Below, in pieces: positions 1-8,481 of a DNA stretch of 40,937 nt. A model generated the notes under the pieces. The model was not told where the DNA came from and did no database searches. It saw nothing but the letters and a program-made list of their open reading frames with translations. Position 1 is the first letter of the stretch, and each line of letters opens with the position of its first letter. Made by a program: the position numbers and the translations under genes. Origin of the DNA: Melioribacter sp. (GTDB lineage Bacteria > Bacteroidota > Ignavibacteria > Ignavibacteriales > Melioribacteraceae); assembly GCA_003155655.1 (NCBI GenBank), contig PMDS01000035.1, positions 1 through 40,937 on the forward strand. Direction: 5' to 3'.

Positions 1-18
1 GATTAGTTATGCAACAGA

Positions 19-126
19 CTCTGAAGGACGTGGTTAATAATATTATAACTCCACCGTTCATGAAGAAGTGGCAAGCTAATAACGAAATTATTTGTCCATT
101 GAATAACTCCGCCGTTCACGACGGAG
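19..126. repeat. Short palindromic repeats (types A and B)
   Basis: Two related motifs occur here. Type A (CTGAAGGACGTGGTTA, near 21-36) recurs at 279-329 and, inverted, at 16239-16292. Type B begins ATAACTCC and occurs twice (45-65 and 103-126); the second copy forms a hairpin with arms CTCCG (107-111) and CGGAG (122-126) and an inner CGT/ACG pair. The pattern resembles REP-like interspersed palindromes. No transposase gene is in the window. Whether they are mobile or simply structured 3' ends is not known. Confidence 0.55.
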
Positions 127-149
127 AAAAAGAACAACAAAAAAGAAAA

Positions 150-161
150 GGGCTTTAGCCC
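150..161. repeat. Hairpin GGGCTTTAGCCC
   Basis: A 12-base hairpin (GGGCT, TT, AGCCC) lies downstream of the lepB stop. It has an A-rich 5' side on the plus strand (a T-rich 3' side when read on the minus strand), so it could end lepB transcription. It sits in the same cluster as the type A and B repeats and may be another member of a dispersed family. Confidence 0.45.
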
Positions 162-278
162 AAATATTTATCAACGACTTAAAGAGCCTATATTAAAAGT
201 GTCAAAATTGTATGAGATGGATTTGATTTCATTTTATAATCGAAACTTTTTGGTGTTAAAAATCAATTTTCACACACT

Positions 279-329
279 CTCTGAAGGATGTGGTTATAAA
301 TTTAATTATGTGTAAGGTAAATTAATAAA
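279..329 (+). repeat. Type A repeat, long copy
   Basis: This copy runs from CTCTGAAGGATGTGG through TTATAAAT and GTAAGGTAA and reaches the lepB stop codon. It aligns along about 48 bases with the reverse complement of 16239-16292, with only a few differences. The repeat is therefore longer than its palindromic core, and both long copies abut the 3' ends of genes. Confidence 0.55.
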
Positions 330-1212
330 CAATTTTCCCCACCCTGCTTAATCTAATTGACGAAAGCAGGTTAAAGAAATCTGAAAATGGTATATCGCTG
401 TTCCATGACCAATACACAAAAAGCGGCTTGCCAATAACATTTCTTCTCGGAACAAATCCCCAGTACCTGCTATCTAAACTGTTATCGCGGTTGTCTCCCA
501 TCATAAAATAATAGTCATCTTTAACAGTATACTCATTTGTTTCTTTGCCGTTAATAAAAATTTTTCCGCTTGATATTTCCACAACATCATTTAAAAACTC
601 ACGGTCTATAAAAGTTTTCCATTGGTCAATATTATCAAGCGAAAGCACAATCTTATCTCCCTTGCTTGGAACAACAAGAGGGCCATAATTATCAGAATTC
701 CAATTTTTGCTTATTGGAAAAATGTCAGAATCAACAGATTCTGCGGGTAGTGAGTAACTCTTTAAATATTGAATATGTGCCGGGCGGGGAAATTCTTTTC
801 CGTTTACATACAACACACGGTCAACAACGCGCAGTGTATCTCCCGGAACAGCAATGCAGCGCTTAACATAATTTTGAATTACTGTGTCTTTTATCTGGTC
901 TCTCATTCCTGGAAATTGAAATACTACAATATCATTTGGTTTAGGATCACCCCACTTAAAAATAGTAACGTGCGGAAGTTCAATATTTGTAAACGGTATA
1001 TTGCGCGGTGTTGTTAACTCAAATGCCAGTTTGTTTGTCATCAGCCAATCGCCGGTCATAATTGTAGTTTCCATTGAACCGGTTGGAACACGGGAACCCT
1101 GAATTATGGAAGACGTTATTACAAATAAAATCAAAAAATATTTCCCATATTCTTTGATTGTATTGATAATTGTTTGACGTGTTAGTTTTCTTTTTAAATT
1201 CTGATTTTTCAT
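322..1212 (-). CDS. lepB: Signal peptidase I
   Basis: Membrane-bound serine protease (family S26) that removes signal peptides from exported proteins. The N-terminal membrane segment is near residues 24-40. The catalytic serine lies in PTGSMETT (Ser46), the general-base lysine in VKRCIAVPGD (Lys117), and the conserved box GDNRDNSLDSR is at 239-249. At 296 residues it is longer than minimal Gram-positive versions, with an insert between the lysine box and the GDNRD box, as is common in diderms. It is the last gene of a run in which glnA lies about 110 bases upstream. No clear ribosome-binding site precedes the ATG. Family assignment is secure; which substrates depend on it is not visible. Confidence 0.95.
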   Translation of the reverse strand: MKNQNLKRKLTRQTIINTIKEYGKYFLILFVITSSIIQGSRVPTGSMETTIMTGDWLMTNKLAFELTTPRNIPFTNIELPHVTIFKWGDPKPNDIVVFQFPGMRDQIKDTVIQNYVKRCIAVPGDTLRVVDRVLYVNGKEFPRPAHIQYLKSYSLPAESVDSDIFPISKNWNSDNYGPLVVPSKGDKIVLSLDNIDQWKTFIDREFLNDVVEISSGKIFINGKETNEYTVKDDYYFMMGDNRDNSLDSRYWGFVPRRNVIGKPLFVYWSWNSDIPFSDFFNLLSSIRLSRVGKIVY

Positions 1213-1321
1213 AAGAATTAATTTTTGTTTAATAATATGACGAGTTGAAGACGAATTTGTTTGCTAATTTATACTCATTCGGCAAGAAAGAAGTTTCAAG
1301 GGTTACCGGGATAAAAACAAA

Positions 1322-2671
1322 TTAAAAAAGCGGCAGATACTTATCTAATTCCCAAGGATTGACTTCCAGTCTATAATCTTCCCATTCCAATCTTTTTGCA
1401 TTTATGAATCTTTCAAATAGATGAGCGCCCAATGCTTCACGCAGCACAGAATCTTTCTCAAGTTCATTTATTGCTTCGTTTAAGGCTTCGGGAAGTATGT
1501 CTTTGGATTTCGGCAGTGTGTTTGTCTGCAAGTAAATATTTTCTTCAGTTGCATCAGGTATTTGTAGCTCACGGCGGATTCCATCTAACCCGGCAGCAAG
1601 CATAACTGCAAAAGCAAGATACGGATTACAACTAGGATCCGGGCACCTCAATTCAATTCTCGTCGATTCAGGAGTGTGAGCCCTTGGAATTCGAATCAGA
1701 GCGGATCTATTAATTCTTCCCCAGCTTAAATAGACCGGCGCCTCATATCCGAGCACCAATCGCTTATAAGAATTAACAAGAGGTGCAAGAATAGCAACCA
1801 TTCCTCTTGCATGAGCTAACTGCCCGGCAATAAAGTGTTTGGCAATTTTTGAAAGCCCATGTGAATCTCCGGGATCTGAAAATGCATTTGTTCCGTTTGC
1901 TTTGTAGATTAAACTTTGATGTACATGCATACCGCTTCCGCTTAAGCCGCGTACGGGCTTAGGCATAAAAGTGGCATACAGACCTTTCTGCTCGGCAAGT
2001 ATTTTTACCAGAACTCGAAATATAACAGCATTGTCTGCCGTTTTGAGAGCATCCGAATACCGGAAATCAATCTCATGCTGACCTGTAGCAACTTCATGGT
2101 GCATAGCTTCTATTTCAATATCGAACGCCGAAAGAGCTTCAGTAATTTGCCTCCAGAGACTTGTTGCAACCAAATCAAGCGGCTGGTCAAAATATCCGGC
2201 ACCGTCCTGTGGATGCGGCGGAATTAAATTTCCGTCGGCAGATGGTTTGAAAAGAAAAAATTCCAGTTCAGGTCCGGTAGTATAGATAAAACCCATTTTC
2301 CCGGCATCGGCAAGAACGCGTAATAACACAGCACGGGGATCCCCTAAGAATGGCTGACCATCGGGAGTATAAACATCACAAATAAGCCGCGCTGTTGTTT
2401 CATTGCCGGAGAGCCATGGCAGTACTGCAAATGTTGAAATATTAGGAATCAGATACATATCACTCTCAGCTATGCGCGCATATCCTTCAATAGATGAACC
2501 GTCAAACCAGATTCCGTGGTTTAAAGTTGATTCCAATTCCTTTATTGGAATTGTAACGTTTTTTATCGCGCCACCGATATCGGTAAACTGCAGGTCAATA
2601 AATTTGACGCCCCTTTCTTTGACCTGTGCCAATAATTGTTCGCTGGAAATATTTTTTGTCATATCTGCCAT
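1322..2671 (-). CDS. glnA: Glutamine synthetase type I
   Basis: Makes glutamine from glutamate, ammonia and ATP; the central nitrogen assimilation enzyme, a dodecamer in this family. Visible signatures are DGSSIEGY (57-64), GPELEFFLF (133-141), HHEVATGQHEIDF (191-203), the ATP-binding stretch KPVRGLSGSGMHVHQS, NSYKRLV and RIELRCPDPSCNPYLA. At 449 residues, without the longer tail of the adenylylated beta class, it fits the GSI-alpha type usually controlled by feedback and protein partners. It starts 14 bases after the upstream Ser/Thr kinase gene and is probably co-transcribed with it. PII is encoded about 5 kb upstream on the same strand. A weak AAAGA ribosome-binding site precedes the first ATG; a second ATG three codons later is possible. 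Confidence 0.95.
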   Translation of the reverse strand: MADMTKNISSEQLLAQVKERGVKFIDLQFTDIGGAIKNVTIPIKELESTLNHGIWFDGSSIEGYARIAESDMYLIPNISTFAVLPWLSGNETTARLICDVYTPDGQPFLGDPRAVLLRVLADAGKMGFIYTTGPELEFFLFKPSADGNLIPPHPQDGAGYFDQPLDLVATSLWRQITEALSAFDIEIEAMHHEVATGQHEIDFRYSDALKTADNAVIFRVLVKILAEQKGLYATFMPKPVRGLSGSGMHVHQSLIYKANGTNAFSDPGDSHGLSKIAKHFIAGQLAHARGMVAILAPLVNSYKRLVLGYEAPVYLSWGRINRSALIRIPRAHTPESTRIELRCPDPSCNPYLAFAVMLAAGLDGIRRELQIPDATEENIYLQTNTLPKSKDILPEALNEAINELEKDSVLREALGAHLFERFINAKRLEWEDYRLEVNPWELDKYLPLF

Positions 2672-2685
2672 TTATAATCTTTAAT

Positions 2686-3672
2686 TTATTTATGAAACGA
2701 TTGCAGTATCAATGCCAAGACAGCAAGAATCAATAAAATCAAAAACCCGGAGCCGATAGCTTTCAATACCGGTGAGCGCCAGAAAGGAGCCGCAGACTGC
2801 AAGCCGGTTACGCGATCAAGGATTGTAATATCTACGCCTTCCTGATTCTCGAGCTCGTCCAAAAATTCTTTTACTGTTTTGTATCGGTGATCAGGATCTT
2901 TCTGTAAACATTTTGCAACAATAGCGGCAATTTGGGGAGAAACATATTTTATTTCTTTATCGAGACGGGGAACCGCATGCTGAAGATGTTGGGCCATTAC
3001 AGCAAGATTATTGTCGCCGTGGAAAGGAACTTCTCCCTTAAGAAGTTCGTAGAACATAATTCCTAGTGCATAAATATCGGTCCGTTGATCACCACGGTGT
3101 CCTTCAATTTGTTCCGGAGACATATAATCCGGAGTTCCGGCAGCACTGCTTAAATTTGCATAAGTAACGCGATGAGCATTCTTTGTAAGAGCTAAACCGA
3201 AATCCATTATTACCGGTTGTCCGCTCGATGTCATTAAAATATTTTCAGGCTTCAAATCTCGATGAATAATTCCGTTCTCGTGGCAGTGGTTTAATCCATC
3301 TGCAATCTTTTTAATGAGATTAACGGCGTCTTCAACGGGCAATGGTGCTGATCTACTAATAAGGTCCCGCATCGATTCACCATCAATCAGCTCCGTTACC
3401 AAATACGGCGTATTATTGAATTTTCCGGATTCTAATCCTTTTTGAATACTCGGATGATTTAATGTCCGCATTACTTCCAGCTCACGCTGAAATCTTTCGT
3501 ATTGAGCCGGGTCGCCGATAGTCATTCTATCCGGAATTTTCAGAACGACCTCTTTGCCGCTTAAAAGATCATAAGCGCAATATATATCGCTCATACCGCC
3601 CTTGGCGATGTGATTGCGAATTTGAAAATGATCAAATTGATCGCCAATCTGTAGTCTTGTAGATATTGCCAT
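2686..3672 (-). CDS. Hanks-type Ser/Thr protein kinase, membrane-anchored
   Basis: A eukaryote-like kinase. The glycine loop is AKGGMSDIY (23-31), the ATP lysine lies in VVLKI (Lys45), the catalytic loop is HRDLKPEN (137-144), the metal site is DFG (157-159) and the activation-segment end is GTPDYMSPEQ (179-188). One membrane helix is predicted near 306-325 at the extreme C-terminus, with almost nothing beyond it, so there is no PASTA or other sensor domain outside the membrane. A tail-anchored kinase of this kind would face the cytoplasm. The partner phosphatase gene lies immediately upstream and glnA immediately downstream. Its own promoter is seen at 3707-3735. Targets are unknown; glutamine synthetase or PII are guesses from context only. 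Confidence 0.92.
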   Translation of the reverse strand: MAISTRLQIGDQFDHFQIRNHIAKGGMSDIYCAYDLLSGKEVVLKIPDRMTIGDPAQYERFQRELEVMRTLNHPSIQKGLESGKFNNTPYLVTELIDGESMRDLISRSAPLPVEDAVNLIKKIADGLNHCHENGIIHRDLKPENILMTSSGQPVIMDFGLALTKNAHRVTYANLSSAAGTPDYMSPEQIEGHRGDQRTDIYALGIMFYELLKGEVPFHGDNNLAVMAQHLQHAVPRLDKEIKYVSPQIAAIVAKCLQKDPDHRYKTVKEFLDELENQEGVDITILDRVTGLQSAAPFWRSPVLKAIGSGFLILLILAVLALILQSFHK

Positions 3673-3706
3673 AAATTTATTTACGAGTCAATGAGTTACT
3701 TTGTGA

Positions 3707-3735
3707 ATTATAATAAACGTTCATGTTAGAATCAA
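3707..3735 (-). promoter_or_regulatory. Sigma-70-like promoter of kinase-glnA unit
   Basis: Read on the minus strand, TTGATT (3735-3730) and TATAAT (3712-3707) are separated by exactly 17 bases. The -10 lies 35 bases from the kinase start codon, inside the 121-base gap after the phosphatase gene. This suggests that the kinase and glnA can be transcribed apart from the PP2C gene. It is an inference from sequence alone. Confidence 0.5.
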
Positions 3736-3793
3736 CGTAAGCTGCGTTTATATATTGCTATCAAGCATTTTTCCACGATTCCAAAATAATCTT

Positions 3794-4618
3794 TTATTTA
3801 ATAAAACGGTTAAAAACACCTGGTAAAAACCGGAATTTTCTAGATTCTTCAGAATTCAATTTATCTGAAAGCCGTGCAAGATGTATTACAATGATTGATA
3901 AATTATCGTCATGTTCCCTTTCCAGGGCCAAATCGAGAACCTCTTGCCCTAAATCTTTTATGTCTTTAATAGAATCGGCTAATTTTGCAAACTCATCGTC
4001 TTCAATTACCGACCAAACACCATCGCTGCATAATATTATTATATCATTATCTTGAGCCTGCAATTTGAATACATCGGGCTGAACAAAAAGATTGAAGCCG
4101 AGGCATTTTTCCAAAATAGAGCGTTGATTATGTGAACGAACTTTTTGAGGCGAAAGAAGTTTCATACGAACCAACCCGCCAACCCTAGAGTGATCATTAG
4201 TTAAACACTTAGCTTTATTGTTTCTTATTAAATATGCCCGGGTATCGCCGACGTGACCAACAAACAGATTTTTACCAACTATATTAACCGCTGTAAGAGT
4301 AGTGCCCATATGGCCGACACCCATCTTTTGTGCCGTTTGGTATACATGTAAATTTGCATTTTGTATGCTGATTTTAAATTTCTGAATAGGTGTAGGGACA
4401 TCCGCAACATAAAATGTGTCAAAAAAAGTTTCTAAAGCTAAAAAACTTGCCATCTTTCCCATTGCATAGCCTCCCATACCATCGGCAATTCCGTACAAGT
4501 GACCGTTAGCAGCAGTAAATTCATCATCCGGGTTGCATAATTGTATGGAGTCTTCGTTTTCCTTCCGGACTTTTCCAACATGAGTAAAACTATAAGAGTT
4601 AATTTTTACAGCCGTCAT
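3794..4618 (-). CDS. PP2C-family Ser/Thr protein phosphatase
   Basis: A metal-dependent phosphatase (PPM/PP2C, bacterial PstP/Stp type) expected to reverse the neighbouring kinase. Motifs in order: RKENEDS (18-24), GIADGMGGYAMG (43-54), GTTLTAV, GHVGDTRAYL, NDHSRV, ILCSDGVWSV and HDDNLSIIVI near residue 240. The aspartates of these motifs bind the two metal ions. The protein is soluble and lacks extra sensor domains. At 274 residues it is slightly longer than minimal members because of a basic C-terminal tail. Its gene lies just after the terminator of the PII operon, so it probably starts a new transcript; I see no obvious promoter in the short gap. Confidence 0.92.
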   Translation of the reverse strand: MTAVKINSYSFTHVGKVRKENEDSIQLCNPDDEFTAANGHLYGIADGMGGYAMGKMASFLALETFFDTFYVADVPTPIQKFKISIQNANLHVYQTAQKMGVGHMGTTLTAVNIVGKNLFVGHVGDTRAYLIRNNKAKCLTNDHSRVGGLVRMKLLSPQKVRSHNQRSILEKCLGFNLFVQPDVFKLQAQDNDIIILCSDGVWSVIEDDEFAKLADSIKDIKDLGQEVLDLALEREHDDNLSIIVIHLARLSDKLNSEESRKFRFLPGVFNRFIK

Positions 4619-4644
4619 CGGCGTTTCCCAAATAAATAGAAAAA

Positions 4645-4668
4645 GGAGGAGTGATTTAACACTCCTCC
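4645..4668 (-). terminator. Intrinsic terminator after the permease gene
   Basis: Perfect nine-base stem GGAGGAGTG (4645-4653) / CACTCCTCC (4660-4668) with a six-base loop. On the minus strand it is followed by TTTTT and a T-rich stretch. It lies between the permease stop (4693) and the phosphatase start (4618) and cleanly closes the PII-porin-permease unit. Confidence 0.85.
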
Positions 4669-4692
4669 GGGATAATTTTTATTCATAATCGG

Positions 4693-6222
4693 TTATACTT
4701 TATTAGCTACCCTTACCGGTGGAATAATATGTTTGCCGCTTCGTTTACTATTCCAAACAAGATAGGCAACACTAATAATTCCCCAACCACCTGTAATCCA
4801 TAGAGCCATTGTAGTTGCATCTTGCGAAACGCCGGGTGTTGTAAGACCAATTACAACAATTCCCACGAGAAGGGCTATGTTGCCTAACAAACCCAAAAAG
4901 GGAACAACAGCATGTTTGATACTGTGGAATTCGCTTCTTCCAACAAATGTTACAAATGTGAAAATGCATATAAGGGCATAAAGAATAAACGTGCCGATAT
5001 TGGATGCGAGAGTAACACCTGTTAATGCTGTAACACTCAAAACACCAACACTACCAATAATTGCCGAAACAGCCACAAGCATCCATACTCCCATATGAGG
5101 AGTTGCATGTTTATCGTGTAAAGCTCCAAGTAAACTTGGCATTTCATCATCCTGAGCCATCGCAAAACTAATTCTTACCGCAGTGTTCATGGCTGCCAAA
5201 GTAGTTCCCAATACTGCCAAACCAACAGTTGCGGCAATAACAATCATTAACGCAAATCCGTTTCCGCCAAGCATCGAGTCACCAATTAAACGAGTGAGAT
5301 CTCCAATTGGCGCACCCGAAGCTGCAGCAGCTGCCATTCCGGTTAATACCGATCCGTCCGGATTTGTAAAAGTTAATTTTTCACTGACAGCATAATTTGC
5401 CGCGAAATATTCAAATAAGTATGCAAATAATCCTTGAATGATTAACGATAAAACAACACCGCGTGGGATATCGCGTTTAGGATTTATTGCTTCACCTGCA
5501 AGTGAAGTAGAAGATTCAAATCCAACCAATATTAAGATGGCAATGGTTGATTGGAAAAGCATTGCAGATAAATTATGCGGAAAAACAATTGAACCCGTCG
5601 ATGCATGAGCCCATTGTGTGGCGTGTAAAGGATTTTGAACCCGGAACATAATAGCCAGAATACTAAATCCGATTAATGAAACTAACTGAATTACATTGAT
5701 GGCAATAGCAACATTAGTTGATCCGCTTATTCCGCGAACAGCAATAAATCCGACAAGAATTGAGAATACAAGGGCGATACCAATTTGTACCAGTATTGGA
5801 AGATTCAAACCGAACTGACTGCAAATATATGTGACCAAAACCGCCATCATTGCAACCATCACACCGGGGTAAACCCAATAAAACAAATGAGCCGCCCAGC
5901 CGGTTAAAAATTTTGCAAGACGTGCAAAACGGTGATGCGCAGAATTTTCTTTATCAAGAAAAGCTTTTTCGGCAAAATAATAAGATCCGCCGGCACCTGC
6001 TTCTGGGTAGCGCCGAGCCATTTCTGAAAATGAAATTGCAGTAAGAAATGCAACAATTAAAGCTGCAACAATTCCCGTCCACATATCGGTATCGCCGCCG
6101 TTATTGGAAGCCTGAATTTGGTAAGTAATCCAGAGAAATGCGCCTGGCGCTATAAGAGCCATCGCATTTACTGTTACGCCGGTAAGTCCCAGCGATTTTT
6201 TCAAAGTTGGTGTATCAGCCAT
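4693..6222 (-). CDS. APC-superfamily amino-acid permease
   Basis: An inner-membrane secondary transporter of the amino acid-polyamine-organocation superfamily, with about 12 hydrophobic helices over 509 residues. Family marks are the N-terminal GLTGVTVNAMALIAPGAF, the ARRYPEAGAGGSYYF segment, and the loop FESSTSLAGEAINPKRDIPR in the middle of the chain, which is typical of permeases in this superfamily. The substrate cannot be read from sequence; an amino acid or amine is likely. It is the third gene after glnB and a porin, 28 bases after the porin stop, and is followed by a strong terminator. Its start is preceded by an AAGGAG site. Context suggests uptake of a nitrogen-containing solute under PII control. 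Confidence 0.88.
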   Translation of the reverse strand: MADTPTLKKSLGLTGVTVNAMALIAPGAFLWITYQIQASNNGGDTDMWTGIVAALIVAFLTAISFSEMARRYPEAGAGGSYYFAEKAFLDKENSAHHRFARLAKFLTGWAAHLFYWVYPGVMVAMMAVLVTYICSQFGLNLPILVQIGIALVFSILVGFIAVRGISGSTNVAIAINVIQLVSLIGFSILAIMFRVQNPLHATQWAHASTGSIVFPHNLSAMLFQSTIAILILVGFESSTSLAGEAINPKRDIPRGVVLSLIIQGLFAYLFEYFAANYAVSEKLTFTNPDGSVLTGMAAAAASGAPIGDLTRLIGDSMLGGNGFALMIVIAATVGLAVLGTTLAAMNTAVRISFAMAQDDEMPSLLGALHDKHATPHMGVWMLVAVSAIIGSVGVLSVTALTGVTLASNIGTFILYALICIFTFVTFVGRSEFHSIKHAVVPFLGLLGNIALLVGIVVIGLTTPGVSQDATTMALWITGGWGIISVAYLVWNSKRSGKHIIPPVRVANKV

Positions 6223-6250
6223 ATCGATCTCCTTTTTTTATTATTCGTAA

Positions 6251-7354
6251 TTAAAAACTATAAACTGCGCCTATCAGAATCGTATTCTGACTATCTTTAA
6301 CAAATGAACCCGTTTCATCTTCAAATGCGGATGCATTATTGGACCAATCGCGCCTGAATTCGATTCTTGTTAGTAAACTATTTGCAAACTTGTATTCATA
6401 AGTAAGAGTGATTTCTCTCAAAGTCTGCATTAAGCCGGTAGTGAATCCAACCTCATCGTCATATATCTCTCCCCGTAATGCGAATGTAGATTTATCGTTA
6501 AATTGGTATTTACCTGTTAATGCCGCACCTCTCCAGATTGCATAACCGCCGGTTTCCAGGGATTCCTGACCATAGTCAGCATTAACTGTTAGGAAAAGGG
6601 AACTGGTTGCCTGGTAGTTAATAATTGAATCAAAGACATGTCTCTGTTTTGTTGAGTTATTTTCTTCCGGTCCGCCAATCCAATTCTGAATGAAAGTGAA
6701 ATCAGACGAAGGGCTCCAGGTGATCTCTGCCCCTAAGGTTTTGTCCTTGTTGTTATCAACAATATTATTCCATCCATTATAAACATAAACAGTTGCGCTA
6801 AATTGTGGGCTGAACGGATAGCTTGCCATTGCCCCTAAATGGAAATAAGGGATAGCATATGCAAAAAGAAGAGACCTGCTGTAATTAATATTGGATGATG
6901 TTTCAATTACTTCGCCACCCATGTGAGTAGCCATTTTTCCGGCATTTATAGTCAATCCATTGCCAATGGGTATAACAGCCGTAAAATAAGCTTGTTCAAT
7001 GTTTTTCAAGGCTTTTTCAGAGCCGAGACTTGCATCGCTATTAACCAAATCCATAGCGTGCCCGAACGCGATGTCTACTCTAAAACCAATAGGAGCTGCC
7101 TGTTTCTGAAAAACAATTTTAGCCAAATTTATGTCAAATTGATTTTCAGTTACGTCGAAATTCCTGTAACCATTAATGTGACTTGCCGGGTTGTTGAAAT
7201 TTTTACTGAAATACATATCAAACATTCCGGTTATAGTAAGTGGTTTGTTTGTCGTGTCTGGCGCAGCATTTTGTGCTAAATAGGCAGAATTCATATATAG
7301 CACTATGAAACTGACTAAAAGAATAAACCGATACTTTGTTTTAACTGTTTTCAT
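6251..7354 (-). CDS. Outer-membrane beta-barrel porin (BBP2/OmpL-like)
   Basis: Signal peptide at about 1-27 (hydrophobic core, cleavage near YLAQ), then a chain of alternating beta strands ending in the C-terminal phenylalanine VYSF that marks outer-membrane barrels. The segment GYRNFDVTENQFDINLAKIV and the later GKMATHMGGEVIE and NINYSRSLLFAYAIPY stretches match the putative beta-barrel porin-2 family. It is clearly paralogous to the protein at 31969-33057. It sits between PII and the permease, so it may pass the permease substrate through the outer membrane. Specificity is not readable. Start chosen from the signal peptide; GGAG precedes the ATG. Confidence 0.85.
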   Translation of the reverse strand: MKTVKTKYRFILLVSFIVLYMNSAYLAQNAAPDTTNKPLTITGMFDMYFSKNFNNPASHINGYRNFDVTENQFDINLAKIVFQKQAAPIGFRVDIAFGHAMDLVNSDASLGSEKALKNIEQAYFTAVIPIGNGLTINAGKMATHMGGEVIETSSNINYSRSLLFAYAIPYFHLGAMASYPFSPQFSATVYVYNGWNNIVDNNKDKTLGAEITWSPSSDFTFIQNWIGGPEENNSTKQRHVFDSIINYQATSSLFLTVNADYGQESLETGGYAIWRGAALTGKYQFNDKSTFALRGEIYDDEVGFTTGLMQTLREITLTYEYKFANSLLTRIEFRRDWSNNASAFEDETGSFVKDSQNTILIGAVYSF

Positions 7355-7401
7355 GTTTTCTCCTGAATTATTAAAAAAAGAAATGTTTTATTTCGCAAAT
7401 T

Positions 7402-7752
<351 letters not shown>

Positions 7753-7811
7753 TTAAATTGTTATAAGGGAATTGTTGATAATTTATTAATTAATTAAGGT
7801 TATTTTATGCA

Positions 7812-7840
7812 ATTGTATTAATTATTTAGGAAATTGTCAA
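7812..7840 (-). promoter_or_regulatory. Strong sigma-70-like promoter of glnB operon
   Basis: On the minus strand a perfect -35 TTGACA (7840-7835) and a -10 TACAAT (7817-7812) are separated by 17 bases. The -10 lies about 70 bases from the chosen glnB start. No sigma-54 element (GG, ten bases, GC) is evident, so nitrogen control of this operon, if any, would be of another kind. Confidence 0.65.
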
Positions 7841-8004
7841 GAGGGGGCAAATAATTTTTGCGAATTTTTTTGTTTTACACAAAAACAAATAAAATATGGT
7901 GAAAAAGAGTATTTTTTGTCCGACAATTAGATGGGTGCTTATATGTCTTTAAACTATCGATCATGTTATATAGAGCATTAAGCCGAACAACTTAAGTTAT
8001 CGTG

Positions 8005-8314
8005 ATGAATGAAACTGAAGTTAAATTTACACCATGCAAAGATTATGTATACATTTCGCCACCTTCCAATTCTGATTTTATTTCAATTATTATAGAAGAT
8101 AGCGAAATAGGAATGACCTTTCAGCAATAGCAGAAATTATTTAAAATAGAGAGTGTGTTCAGCCTGAAAGGAACGGAAAGAGAAAAAGAACAGGTCCTGG
8201 TTTAATTATAGTTAAGGAAATGCTTGAAAAGCGAATGGAAGCATTTTTGTTGAAAGCCAGATTGGCAAGGGTTCAAAGTTTATAATTAGCCCGCCACTAA
8301 TTAAGCAACTTTAA
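8005..8314 (+). pseudogene. Decayed histidine-kinase ATPase tail
   Basis: Three frames together give the C-terminus of a two-component histidine kinase. Frame one gives VKFT, IIIEDSEIGM and, after a TAG stop at 8128-8130, QKLFKIESVFSLKGTEREK. A one-base loss near 8188 shifts to GTGPGLIIVKEMLEK (the GTGLGL ATP lid with one change). Another shift near 8232 gives NGSIFVESQIGKGSK and FIISPPL, ending at TAA 8312-8314. The N box, G1 and G2 boxes are recognisable, but there is no dimerisation domain or sensor. It is dead by at least one stop and two frameshifts. The surrounding 7841-8004 and 8315-8481 hold nothing else I can identify. Confidence 0.8.
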
Positions 8315-8481
8315 TATAACTCAATCCCATAGTTCAACAAACCAAATTACGGTATTAAATTTATGTTGTGGATTCCTGTTTCCAGACTTTTTATCTTACG
8401 CCGGTAATATTCATTTCGAGTATCATTGAAACTTCTCTTGAAGCAATTTTTGTTTAGCAATTAATAGCTGGAGAATAAAAC

